Origin: Bufo bufo
Taxonomy: Eukaryota; Chordata; Amphibia; Anura; Bufonidae
Assembly: GCF_905171765.1 (NCBI RefSeq)
Contig: NC_053389.1
Location: 218,556,624 to 218,620,623, forward strand
DNA: 64,000 nt
Direction of reading: 5' to 3'
Of the stretch, positions 54,775 through 64,000 are shown in pieces (within the stretch, counting starts at the first letter, position 1; the number at the start of each line of letters is the position of its first letter). Under the pieces are notes generated by a model that was not told the DNA's origin, made no database searches, and saw nothing but the letters and a program-made list of their open reading frames with translations. A program made the translations under genes and the position numbers.

Positions 54775-55452
54775 TTAGAGATTCTTTTTGCACACATAAG
54801 CCGGAAGATCTGGTAGAAACAAACCGGTTCTTAGCCGTAGTTCCTTGGGCGTGTCAGATAAATAGCCGTAAGGCGCGTGTGTAGCATCTTCAAAAGCTTC
54901 TAAAAAGAAACATGTTTTACTGCGGTACATTTGCCGAGCCAACGTAATAACTTCTAATTTATCACGCGGATTCTTAAAAAGATCCATGTATTTAGTGTTG
55001 AAATTTATGGTCTGGCTTTTTTTACCCTGACAAAAAACATTTTAAACGAGATACATGATGCTCACATTTCTGTGGTGCACGTAGTTGGTGAAAGCGTTTT
55101 GTATTTCAAGATTTTTGCAAGCCGCCTCCATAAGATCATCAACAACCACTAAATTTACCTTGTCCTGCAAATTTTGCGGTATTCCCTCGATAAACATTAT
55201 ATTTGTAAACAAACGGGTTAGCTCATCGTATAATTTCTGCCAACAGGGGTAAAACCAAATGACATTGTCAGGTTTTTGCGACATTAGCGTATCCGCTTGT
55301 ATTAACAAACGTTTTACAAAAAAACTTTTTACGGAATTTGAGGGTCCTGCTAAAATACAAGAAAATGGATGTTGAAATTGCGCAGCCATGTTTAATAGCC
55401 GAAAGGTAACTTTGTAAACTAAGTCGTCAGTTGTCTCTTTGAGTAGCCGCAC
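54775..55452 (-). pseudogene. Polinton packaging ATPase (FtsK/HerA type), one premature stop
   Basis: One frame of about 226 codons interrupted only by an in-frame stop at 55,042-55,044. Walker A is present as LAGPSNSVKS, where the usual second Gly is Val. Walker B is VNLVVVDDLM. The C-terminal part (54,987-54,775) has MDLFKNPRDKLEVITLARQM and ends PDLPAYVCKKN. In relatives this enzyme pumps the genome into the capsid. Two changes (Val in Walker A, stop) argue against activity. It follows the polymerase gene by about 50 bases. Confidence 0.85.
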
Positions 55453-55497
55453 GTTTGCGTTTTACGTAACGGTCTTGTCTCTATACCCCAATGCTTC

Positions 55498-55799
55498 CTA
55501 TTTCTGAAAATGACGTTTTGCTCTATACCTATTGTTTTTGCGTCTCGGGATTGCACGAGTAATCCAACACAAGGTCAAAAAAGTCGAGTGTTGAGAGTTA
55601 ACCTTTAATACGGTTTTCCCATTGTTGAGATTGTAGCCGTACATCTTTGGAACCACAGATACAAATTCGGTAATGTACGTGTCGGCGGGTATTTCACTAG
55701 TTAGTTTGCCTAGAAAATCGCTCAATGGCGGGTTCCAGTCGCCTTCACTACTTACGAATATGTGTCGTGATAAAGACGTTCTTGCAATCTGTCTAGGAG
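55498..55799 (-). pseudogene. Polinton DNA polymerase B, C-terminal part
   Basis: Downstream half of the polymerase fragment, starting directly at the hAT target duplication. A degenerate copy of the YxDTDS catalytic box is seen as LYHDT followed by a small deletion, then EGDWNPPLSDFLGKLT and TEFVSVVPKMYGYNLNNGKT, the thumb-side blocks of protein-primed family B polymerases. The frame is shifted again near 55,610. The catalytic box is damaged, so the enzyme was dead by the time of, or after, the hAT insertion. Confidence 0.8.
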
Positions 55800-57872
55800 C
55801 AGGCCCGTAACTCTAATAAGGCAGACCAAGCGGCTGCCTTAGGGCGCAGAGAAGGGGGCAGCAGGAAAGTGAATTAATTATTTTTTTTTTATTAATCACT
55901 TGCACGCTGCCGGCTGCCTGCAGCTGTTCTCCTGTGTGTGGTGGTCCTGAAATCTTCTCTCTGCGTTCCCGAGTCCCGACAAGTTGTTTGAGAACCTTTC
56001 CCATTTAGCCAATCAGTGGTCGCAGCTGTGTCACGTGTCAGGGCAGTGATTTCCCGCTGAGCCAATCACTGGCCTGACACATGACACAGCTGCGGCCACT
56101 GATTGGCTGAGTGGGAAAGGTCCTCAAAGTCTTGTCGGGAGCCCAGAGAGAAGATACCAGGACCACACAGAGGTGAAGGGGAGCTGCTGCAGATGGGACC
56201 AGGGCCAGGTGAGGAGCATAATGTTTAGTTTTACACAACATTAATAGAGGAGGGGACATGGGAGGGGGGAAATGTGCCATGGAGGGGGGGGGGTGATGTG
56301 ACATGGGGGGGAGAAATGTGCCATGGAGGAGGATAAATTTAACATGGAGGGGGAGAAATTTAACATGGAGGGGGAGAAATGTGACATGCAGGGGGAGAAA
56401 TGTGACATGGATGTGGAGAAATGTGACATGGAGGGGGAGAACTGTGACATGGAGGGGGAGAACTGTGACATGGAGTGGGAGAACTGTGACATGGAGGGAG
56501 AAATGTGACATGGAGGGGGAGAAATGTGACATGGAGGTGGAGAAATGTGACATGTGGGAGAAAAGTGACATGGAGGGGGACAAATGTGACATGGGGGGAG
56601 AAATGTGACATGGAGGTGGAGAAATGTGACATGGAGGTGGAGAAATGTGACATGGAGGGGGAGAAATGTGACATGGAGTGGGAGAAATGTGACATGGAGG
56701 TGGAGAAATGTGACAGGGGGGGAGAACTGTGACATGGAGGGAGAAATGTGACATGAAGGGGGAGAAATGTGACATGGAGGTGGAGAAATGTGACATGGAG
56801 GTGGAGAAATGTGACATGGAGGGGGTTGAAATGTGACATGGAGGGGGAGAACTGTGACATGGAGGGAGAAATGTGACATGGAGGGAGAAATGTGACATTG
56901 GGCGGAGAAATGTGACATGGAGGGGGAGAAATGTGACATGGAGGGGGAGTAATGTGACATAGGGGGGTGATGTGACATGGGGGGGAGGAAATGTGACATG
57001 GAAGGGGAGAAATGTGACATGGAGTGGGAGAAATGTGACATGGAGGTGGAGAAATGTGACATGGAGGTGGAGAAATGTGACATGGAGGGGGTTGAAATGT
57101 GACATAAAGGGGGAGAACTGTGACATGGAGGGAGAAATGTGACATTGGGCGGAGAAATGTGACATGGAGGGGGAGAAATGTGACATGGAGGGGGAGTAAT
57201 GTGACATAGGGGGGTGATGTGACATGGGGGGAGGAAATGTGACATGGAAGGGGAGAAATGTGACATGGAGTGGGAGAAATGTGACATGGAGGTGGAGAAA
57301 TGTGACATGGAGGTGGAGAAATGTGACATGGAGGTGGAGAAATGTGACATGGAGGTGGAGAAATGTGACATGGAGGGGGTTGAAATGTGACATGGAGGGA
57401 GAGAACTGTGACATGGAGGGAGAAATGTGACATTGGGGGAGAAATGTGACATGGAGGGGGAGAAATGTGACATGGAGGGGGAGAAATGTGACATAGGGGG
57501 GTGATGTGACATGGGGGGGAGGAAATCTGACATGGAGTGGGAGAAATGTAACATTTCTCCCCCTCCATGTCCCATTTCTCCCCCTCCACGTCACATCACC
57601 CCCCTATGTCACATTTCTCCCCCTCCATGTCACATGTCGTCCCCTCCATATCACATTTCTCCCCCCTCCATGTCACATCACCCCCTCCATGTCACATTTC
57701 TCATCCCACCCCATGTCACATCACCCCATACATGTCACATTTCCCCGCCCTCCATGTCACATCACCCCCTTCTTTTTACATCACCTCCACCGAGTTCTGG
57801 TGGAAAGGGGGGGAAGGGGGGCGCCAAAATGTACCTTTGCTTGTGTTGGCAAAAATTCTTGCACCGGCCCTG
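55800..57872. mobile_element. hAT-type element inserted in the polymerase gene
   Basis: 2,073 bp with ends CAGGCCCGTAACTC (left) and, reversed, CAGGGCCGGTGCAAG (right). Perfect 8-bp target duplication TCTAGGAG at 55,792-55,799 and 57,873-57,880. Mostly minisatellite inside, no transposase. Confidence 0.9.
56255..57780. repeat. 21-bp minisatellite with an inversion point
   Basis: About 60 copies of units like GACATGGAGGGGGAGAAATGT run to about 57,550, where 'gagaaatgtaacatttctcc' marks a switch. Inverted units follow to about 57,780. Repeats of 200-300 bp (for example 56,870-57,110 and 57,120-57,370) give a higher order. Because the unit length is a multiple of three, long frames appear on both strands, but they are artefacts. 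Confidence 0.92.
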
Positions 57873-57880
57873 TCTAGGAG

Positions 57881-58130
57881 TATGTATAATTCGAGTCTGA
57901 CATAGGCAGATGTAAAACAGGCTATAAAAATGTTTGTGTTTTTGTTGAGCGTGTAGCTCTCTTTTACATACCACCAATTGACTACGGCTGAAAGATAGAC
58001 AGTTAGGATAGAACCTTAATATTTTTTTATTTTTAAAGATATTAGGTTGTGTCCGGGGCATGTTTTGACAACTGTTTGCTATTGTCGCAGCTGCTGGTAC
58101 ATTAGGGTGACCATGTCTCATAACACATGT
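57881..58130 (-). pseudogene. Polinton DNA polymerase B, palm part upstream of the hAT insertion
   Basis: On the minus strand the 120 bases next to the hAT target site read NTNIFIACFTSAYVRLELY, the helix that precedes the YxDTDS box in protein-primed polymerases. It continues in phase with 55,799 downward once the hAT element and one target copy are set aside. Farther upstream the frame is shifted and hard to follow. The exonuclease and N-terminal domains (about 2.5 kb expected) are absent, so the gene lost its 5' part by deletion. Confidence 0.75.
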
Positions 58131-58370
58131 TTAAACATAGAAACATAGAACGTGTCGGCAGAAAAGAACCATTTGGCCCATCTAGTCTGCCCAATATACT
58201 GAATACTATGAATAGCCCCTGGCCCTATCTTATATGAAGGATGGTCTTATGCCTATCCCATGCATGCTTAAACTCCTTCACTGTATTTGCAGCTACCACT
58301 TCTGCAGGAAGGCTATTCCATGCATCCACTACTCTCTCAGTAAAGTAATATTTCCTGATATTACTTTTAA
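58131..58370 (-). mobile_element. CR1 LINE 3' scrap inside the Polinton
   Basis: About 240 bp of CR1 3' end on the minus strand (tail 'aaacatagaaacatagaacg' at left, encoded [20 protein letters not shown]). Severely 5'-truncated. Confidence 0.85.
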
Positions 58371-58694
58371 ACTTTAAACTTTCTAAACATTGTTGGCTTC
58401 TAAATTGGGTAGGTTTTTGTACAAATTGCTGGACGGCCGACGTATTAGAAGATAGATATGTGTTATCGACACCCGGGAAAGTTGGGTGCCGCAATTAGCT
58501 ATTGTTAATATTTATAAATGATACATATCTGCGTTAGATGCAGCGATCAAATATTTTTCTTAAATTACGGACGCCTTCGATTTTATTAAACACGATCGTA
58601 TATCATTAAAGCAAATTTCATACATCCCAGGTCCACTAGCAAAGGGACTGTGACAGTTCACCTTACAGGACCTGCGGTGACATCAGCTTTGGGC
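58371..58694 (-). other. Polinton end region, unassigned
   Basis: A 40-residue open stretch beginning MRHPTFPGVDNTYLSSNTSA (58,494) runs into the CR1 scrap and cannot be assigned. From about 58,545 to 58,660 the sequence is an inverted, diverged copy of the left outer terminal region (49,185-49,265; shared 'cgatcgt/atgtttaataaaat'). Confidence 0.5.
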
Positions 58695-58902
58695 GGGGCT
58701 GTGTGGGTTTGCGGGAGGCTTGGGCGGTTTATGGGCGGGGAAAGGGACTCAAAGGTACTTTAGCTAATAGATATATAGATAGATACTGGATAGATAGATT
58801 AGCTAGATAACTTCAAATCTGTTGATATATTTTTGCTTAAATCAGGGCCGCCTTCGATTTTATTAAATACGATCGTATATAATTAAAAGAAAATTTTCAA
58901 AG
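58695..58902. repeat. Polinton terminal inverted repeat, right copy
   Basis: Inverted match of 49,213-49,431. The outer end lies close to 58,902-58,908, where the host repeat resumes. Confidence 0.88.
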
Positions 58903-59009
58903 AAAATGTAGTGTGCATTCTGACCCAACAGGTGTTTTCCAGAAATGAATGTGTAGTGGATGGTGAAAAGTGAATATGTACAGTAAGCTACGCAGAGTAA
59001 ATCAAACTG

Positions 59010-59831
59010 TCATAAGGGGTAAAATTACAGGGTGCTTAAAGGATAAAATGAATAACTATGTACACTTTGAAGCAATCCTTCATGCAGAGACCAGGTATTT
59101 CAGGGCAGGTTTCGCAGTCCTTTCATATCTCCATTTTGGAACACATTCTACATCTATTTTGGGTCCTTCCCTTCCTTGCTGTTTTGGAGACTTCAATGGG
59201 GAAATATTGCCCTGTGGACACCATCACTTCTAGTGATCCTGGGACCCTCCCCTTCTTGGTTTTGAAAAATTAGGACCTTGATCACGACCTCTTGAAAATG
59301 AACAAATGTTCTCATCTTGCCTGCAGATCGAAATAACATTCATTGTCAATGGGGGCAAAACGTAACTGAACAGAACGGAATGCTCCAATATGCATTCCGG
59401 TCCGTTGTCATACCGGAGAGCAAACCACAACATGTAGTTTGCTTTCTGTCCTGGGATGCAGAGCAAGACGGCTCCGTCATGACCCACAATACAATTCAAT
59501 GGTGACGGATCCGTTTTCTCTGACACAATCTGACAAAATAGAAAACTGATCCATCCTCTATTGACTTTCAATGGAGTTCATGACGGATCTGTCTTGGCTA
59601 TGTTAAAGATTAACAACCGGATCCGTTCATAACGGATGCAGATGGCTGTATTATCAGTAACGGAAGCGTTTTTGCTGAACCCAGCCGGATCCAGCAAAAA
59701 CGCTAGTGTGAAAATAGCCTTAGGGTTTATTCGGACGGCCGTATGAACTGGTCCGCACCCATTCCACAATTTTAAACACCAATAATAAATGACTCACAGA
59801 AGTGAGTACCCGTGCCAAGCCTGCACGTAAG
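59010..59831. other. Unassigned sequence and MITE remains
   Basis: 59,010-59,300 shows nothing I recognise. 59,320-59,725 carries short inverted blocks ('acggatcc', 'ttgactttcaatgg', 'gtgtgaaaatagcctta') like the GGCTACTTT-family MITEs, degraded. Confidence 0.4.
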
Positions 59832-61154
59832 GTAGAAACATAGAAACATAGAATGTGTCGGCAGATGAGAACCATTTGGCCCATCTAGTCTGCCCAATAT
59901 ATCTGAATCCTATGAATAGTCCCTGGCCCTATCTTATATGAAGGATAGCCTTATGCCTATCCCATGCATGCTTAAACTCCTTCACTGTATTTGCAGCTAC
60001 CACTTCTGCAGGAAGGCTATTCCATGCATCCACTACTCTCTCAGTAAAGTAATACTTCCTTATATTACTTTTAAACCTTTGCCCCTCTAATTTAAAACTG
60101 TGCCCTCTTGTGGTAGTTTTTCTTCTTTTAAATATGCTCTCCTCCTTTACCGAGTTGATTCCCTTTATGTATTTAAAAGTTTCTATCATATCCCCTCTGT
60201 CTCTTCTTTCTTCCAAGCTATACATATTAAGGTCCTTTAACCTTTCCTGGTAAGTTTTATCCTGCAATCCATGTACTAGTTTAGTAGCTCTTCTCTGAAC
60301 TCTCTCTAGAGTATCTATATCCTTCTGGAGATATGGCCTCCAGTACTGCGCACAATACTCCAAGTGAGGTCTCACCAGTGTTCTGTACAGCGGCATAAGC
60401 ACTTCACTCTTTCTACTGCTTATACCTCTCCCTATACATCCAAGCATTCTGCTGGCATTTCGTGCTGCCCTATTACATTGTCTTCCCACCTTTAAGTCTT
60501 CTGAAATAATTACTCCTAAATACCTTTCCTCAGATACTGAGGTCAGGACTGTGTCAAATATTCTATATTCTGCCCTTGGGTTTTTACGCCCCAGGTGCAT
60601 TATCTTGCACTTATCCACATTAAATTTCAGTTGCCAGAGTTCTGACCATTCTTCTAGTTTTCCTAAATCCTTTTCCATTTGGCGTTTCCCTCCAGGAACC
60701 CTGTTACATATCTTTGTGTCATCAGCAAAAAGACAAACCTTACCATCGAGGCCTTTTGCAATATCACTTATGAAGATATTAAACAAAATGGGTCCCAGTA
60801 CAGATCCCTGTGGAACCCCACTGGTAACATGACCTTGTTTTGAATGTTCTCCATTGACTACAACCCTCTGCTGTCTGTCACTCAGCCACTGCCTAATCCA
60901 CTCAACAATATGGGAGTCCATGCTCAATGACTGCAGTTTATTGATAAGTCTTCTATGTGGGACAGTGTCAAAAGCCTTACTAAAATCTAGATATGCGATG
61001 TCTACTGCACCTCCTCCGTCTATTATTTCAGTCACCCAGTCAAAAAAATCTATAAGATTTGTTTGACATGATCTCCCTGAAGTAAACCCATGTTGTTTTT
61101 CATCTTGCAATCCATGGGATTTTAGATGTTCCACAATCCTATCCTTTAATAAAC
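59832..61154 (-). mobile_element. CR1 LINE, minus-strand copy
   Basis: 3' tail at the left ('gaaacatagaaacatagaat'). 5' truncated at about 61,154. Its open RT frame is listed separately. It forms the left arm of an inverted pair with 61,286-62,372. Confidence 0.88.
59929..61154 (-). CDS. CR1 reverse transcriptase, C-terminal two thirds, open
   Basis: About 408 codons without a stop, from [20 protein letters not shown] to the natural end [11 protein letters not shown]. It shows [17 protein letters not shown] (first catalytic Asp), [30 protein letters not shown] (the xADD box), LNVD/HLGRKNP-type thumb blocks and the conserved C-terminal [15 protein letters not shown]. The frame continues upstream to 61,356 into unrelated spacer DNA, so a start cannot be assigned. 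The endonuclease and ORF1 are lost by 5' truncation. The unbroken frame suggests a recent copy. Confidence 0.88.
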
Positions 61155-61285
61155 ACCAAAAAAGAAAAACGGGGCTAGCACAAATAGTAATGGATATAAA
61201 CTTTATTACAGTCTCAATATGAGACAAAATGCAATAAAATACAAGTAAAAGACAATGTAATGGTGGATAGAGGACACACATGACT
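61155..61285. other. Spacer between head-to-head CR1 copies
   Basis: 131 bp with an AT-rich part ('ggatataaactttattacag'), possibly the end of another repeat. Not CR1. Confidence 0.5.
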
Positions 61286-62372
61286 CCCATATTGTTGAGT
61301 GGATTAGGCAGTGGCTGAGTGACAGACAACAGAGGGTTGTAGTCAATGGAGAACATTCAAAACAAGGTCATGTTACCAGTGGGGTTCCACAGGGATCTGT
61401 ACTGGGACCCATTTTGTTTAATATCTTCATAAGTGATATTGCAAAAGGCCTCGCTGGTAAGGTTTGTCTTTTTGCTGATGACACAAAGATATGTAACAGG
61501 GTTGATGTTCCTGGAGGGAAACGCCAAATGGAAAAGGATTTAGGAAAACTAGAAGAATGGTCAGAACTCTGGAAACTGAAATTTAATGTGGATAAGTGCA
61601 AGATAATGCACCTGGGGCGTAAAAACCCAAGGGCAGAATATAGAATATTTGACACAGTCCTGACCTCAGTATCTGAGGAAAGGGATTTAGGAGTAATTAT
61701 TTCAGAAGACTTAAAGGTGTGAAGACAATGTAATAGAGCAGCACGAAATGCCAGCAGAATGCTTGGATGTATAGGGAGAGGTATAAGCAGTAGAAAGAGT
61801 GAAGTGCTTATGCCGCTGTACAGAACACTGGTGAGACCTCACTTGGAGTATTGTGCGCAGTACTGGAGGCCATATCTCCAGAAGGATATAGATACTCTAG
61901 AGAGAGTTCAGAGAAGAGCTACTAAACTAGTACATGGATTGCAGGATAAAACTTACCAGGAAAGGTTAAAGGACCTTAATATGTATAGCTTGGAAGAAAG
62001 AAGAGACAGAGGGGATATGATAGAAACTTTTAAATACATAAAGGGAATCAACTCGGTAAAGGAAGAGAGCATATTTAAAAGAAGAAAAACTACCACAAGA
62101 GGACACAGTTTTAAATTAGAGGGGCAAAGGTTTAAAAGTAATATAAGGAAGTATTACTTTACTGAGAGAGTAGTGGATGCATGGAATAGCCTTCCTGCAG
62201 AAGTGGTAGCTGCAAATACAGTGAAGGGGTTTAAGCATGCATGGGATAGGCATAAGGCCATCCTTCATATAAGATAGGGCCGGGGGCTATCCATAGTATT
62301 CAGTATATTGGGCAGACTAGATGGGCCAAATGGTTCTTATCTGCCGACACATTCTATGTTTCTATGTTTCTA
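61286..62372 (+). pseudogene. CR1 LINE, plus-strand copy
   Basis: About 1.09 kb inverted relative to 59,840-60,925. Frames 61,414-61,722 ([20 protein letters not shown]) and 61,759-62,277 are separated by a nonsense change at 61,720-61,722, where the minus copy has Gly. The 3' tail is TTCTATGTTTCTATG at about 62,350-62,370. Confidence 0.88.
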
Positions 62373-62750
62373 TGACCTGGCCTCCACATTCACCGGACCT
62401 GAACCCAATCGAGATGGTTTGGGGTGAGCTGGACCGCAGAGTGAAGGCAAAAGGGCCAACAAGTGCTAAGCATCTCTGGGAACTCTTTCAAGACTGTTGG
62501 AAGACCATTTCAGGGGACTACCTCTTGAAGCTCATCAAGAGAATGCCAAGAGTGTGCAAAGCAGTAATCAAAGCAAAAGGTGGCTACTTTGAAGAACCTA
62601 GAATATGACATATTTTCAGTTGCTTCACACTTGTTTGTTATGTATATAGTTCCACATGTGTTAATTCATAGTTTTGATGCCTTCATAGTCATGAAAATAA
62701 AGAAAACTCTTTGAATGAGAAGGTGTGTCCAAACTTTTGGTCTGTACTGT
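62373..62750 (+). pseudogene. Tc1-like transposase C-terminal fragment
   Basis: Begins within 'cctggcctccacattcaccg' and encodes SPDLNPIEMVWGELDRRVKA, then LLKLIKRMPRVCKAVIKAKG, ending at the right inverted end (AAGGTGTGTCCAAACTTTTG at about 62,720). Same family as 26,280-27,155. The CR1 tail abuts it, so CR1 probably inserted into a Tc1 copy whose left part is not visible here. Confidence 0.85.
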
Positions 62751-63352
62751 ATATATATAATAATAATATACAGGGAAATGAGTGTTTATAACACTGCTCA
62801 CAATATTACACTAAAAAGCAAATAGAGAATACCCAGCAGTGAATACATATAAGTGTCAGTGTGTATATATATAATATATAATATATGGACAAAATATGAT
62901 ATAGATAAGTGTGACGTGCAATAACGGCAAAAAAAGAAGGAAGGCAAAAGGAGGAAAACGGGGTGTGAAGTAGCGGAACTGATGCGGACCTATTCATTTC
63001 AATAGGGCCGCAAAAGATGTGGACAGCACATCGTGTGCTGTCCGCATCCGTGGTTCTGTTCCGCAGCTCCGCGAAAAAGCATAGATCATGTCCTATTCTT
63101 GTCTGCAATCGCGGACATGAATAGGCATTTTCTATTATGGTTGTGGCCATGTGCGGTCTGCAAATTGTGAAAAGCACACGGCCGGTATCCGTGTTTTGCG
63201 GATCCGCAAAACACTACGGCCGTCTGAATGAGTCCTAAGTGAGTCTAACCAGTCTCAAACCAGTCTGAGAGAGACAGAGCAGGAGAACAGATGCAAAGAT
63301 AAGAGCTGTGTGTAAAGTGTGTGATCCAACTATCTGAAATTTACATATACAG
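62751..63352. other. AT-rich sequence and MITE end
   Basis: Short (TA)n and 'ataatatata' runs to 62,890. 62,960-63,237 is GC-richer with inverted blocks ('gcggaccta', 'gtgctgtccgcatcc', 'gcggatccgcaaaaca') of a foldback MITE. No credible coding frame. Confidence 0.45.
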
Positions 63353-63353
63353 G

Positions 63354-64000
63354 GAGTGCAGAATTATTAGGCAAATGAGTATTTTGACCACATCATCCTC
63401 TTTATGCATGTTGTCTTACTCCAAGATGTATAGGCTCAAAAGCCTACTACCAATTAAGCATATTAGGTGATGTGCATCTCTGTAATGAGAAGGGGTGTGG
63501 TCTAATGACATCAACACCCTATATTAGGTGTGCATAATTATTAGGCAACTTCCTTTCCTTTGGCAAAATGGGTCAAAAGAAGGACTTGACAGGCTCAGAA
63601 AAGTCAAAAATAGTGAGATATCTTGCAGAGGGATGCCGCACTCTTAAAATTGCAAAGCTTCTGAAGCGTGATCATCGAACAATCAAGCGTTTCATTCAAA
63701 ATAGTCAACAGGGTCGCAAGAAGCGTGTGGAAAAACCAAGGCGCAAAATAACTGCCCATGAACTGAGAAAAGTCAAGCGTGCAGCTGCCAAGATGCCACT
63801 TGCCACCAGTTTGGCCATATTTCAGAGCTGCAACATCACTGGAGTGCCCAAAAGCACAAGGTGTGCAATACTCAGAGACATGGCCAAGGTAAGAAAGGCT
63901 GAAAGACGACCACCACTGAACAAGACACACAAGCTGAAACGTCAAGACTGGGCCAAGAAATATCTTAAGACTGATTTTTCTAAGGTTTTATGGACTGATG
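63354..64000 (+). mobile_element. Tc1/mariner element, left part, runs off the window
   Basis: Left inverted end CAGGGAGTGCAGAATTATTA directly after TA, the Tc1/mariner target. A related 'tgcataattattaggcaact' block at 63,532-63,551 is probably an inner direct repeat of the end. The transposase gene starts at 63,568. Confidence 0.85.
63568..64000 (+). CDS. Tc1/mariner transposase, N-terminal 144 codons, intact so far
   Basis: ATG at 63,568, open to the window edge. Residues 1-60 form the first helix-turn-helix of the paired-like DNA-binding domain (MGQKKDLTGSEKSKIVRYLA, then IAKLLKRDHRTIKRFI). About 62-72 is a basic GRKKRVEKPRRK hook, and about 75-125 the second helix-turn-helix (ELRKVKRAAAKM, then VPKSTRCAILRDMAKV). 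The frame ends in KVLWTD with the first Asp of the DDE triad. No stop or frameshift in this part suggests a young, perhaps complete copy. The remaining catalytic domain lies outside the window. Confidence 0.88.
   Translation, partial: MGQKKDLTGSEKSKIVRYLAEGCRTLKIAKLLKRDHRTIKRFIQNSQQGRKKRVEKPRRKITAHELRKVKRAAAKMPLATSLAIFQSCNITGVPKSTRCAILRDMAKVRKAERRPPLNKTHKLKRQDWAKKYLKTDFSKVLWTD

Larger units (their letters stand above)
47781..58908 (-). mobile_element. Decayed Polinton/Maverick (endogenous adintovirus-like element)
   Basis: Coding strand is minus. The order is PolB (broken), packaging ATPase, two small conserved ORFs, integrase with chromodomain, penton-like protein, small basic protein, major capsid protein, adenain-type protease. 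This gene set, with inverted terminal repeats at 49,213-49,431 and 58,695-58,902, defines Polintons. Halves of one host repeat bracket it (47,603-47,774, ending 'tattttctaaggg', and 58,909 onward, starting 'tagtgtgcattctgaccc'), so everything between is inserted. No 6-bp target duplication could be read with certainty. Every gene is interrupted. Inserted later: a TTAA MITE, a hAT element and a CR1 fragment. Confidence 0.88.

Noticed and set aside
56038..57594. Frames of 518, 444 and 409 codons on the minus strand, rich in His, Pro and Ser
   Set aside because: They follow exactly the 21-bp minisatellite of the hAT element and exist in all three phases. The unit length, a multiple of three, explains them.

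Overview
This window reads as non-genic, transposon-packed vertebrate DNA, most likely from an amphibian (frog or toad). The evidence is the repeat mixture: a Ngaro-type tyrosine-recombinase retrotransposon, a Penelope-like element with a GIY-YIG domain, CR1 LINEs ending in a TTCTATG-type 3' tail, an L1/Tx1-type LINE, many long foldback MITEs, Tc1/mariner and hAT elements, and a decayed Polinton/Maverick. I recognise no ordinary host gene, tRNA, rRNA or CRISPR array. The taxonomic call is an inference from memory of such repeats, not from a search.

1-4,206: interspersed repeats, a small hAT-type element (1,687-2,562) and a decayed Tc1 copy. 4,211-21,300 is a nest of insertions, each readable from target-site duplications (TSDs) or from a second, uninterrupted copy: a TTAA-flanked MITE holds a gag-only LTR element (4,417-21,175, 5-bp TSD). 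One of its LTRs was split by a Penelope-like element (4,732-17,262, 14-bp TSD) and by another TTAA MITE (17,707-18,409). The Penelope-like element was in turn split by a Ngaro element (5,751-15,310), which carries a 3.0-kb internal tandem duplication.

21,300-40,700: hAT-like element, foldback MITEs, an internally deleted Tc1 copy, a 5'-truncated L1/Tx1 LINE with 13-bp TSD (31,789-34,740), a degenerate 350-bp tandem repeat (36,700-38,330) and a CR1 fragment. 40,734-47,602 is a hAT-type element that contains a young LTR retroelement (41,419-45,880). The only long ORF of that retroelement encodes a protein with a cold-shock domain. An 18-bp minisatellite follows it.

47,775-58,908 is a broken Polinton/Maverick (endogenous adintovirus-like element). 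On the minus strand, in coding order, it has remains of protein-primed DNA polymerase B, packaging ATPase, small conserved ORFs, retroviral-type integrase with chromodomain, penton-like protein, a small basic protein, major capsid protein and adenovirus-type cysteine protease, bracketed by inverted repeats. All genes carry stops, frameshifts or deletions. A hAT-type element (55,800-57,872) sits in the polymerase gene with a perfect 8-bp TSD, and a CR1 scrap sits further upstream in it.

58,909-64,000: two CR1 copies head to head (one with a long open reverse-transcriptase frame), a Tc1 scrap, and the intact-looking 5' half of a Tc1/mariner transposase that runs off the window end.

The two most unusual items are the cold-shock-domain LTR element and the Polinton fossil with its layered insertions.
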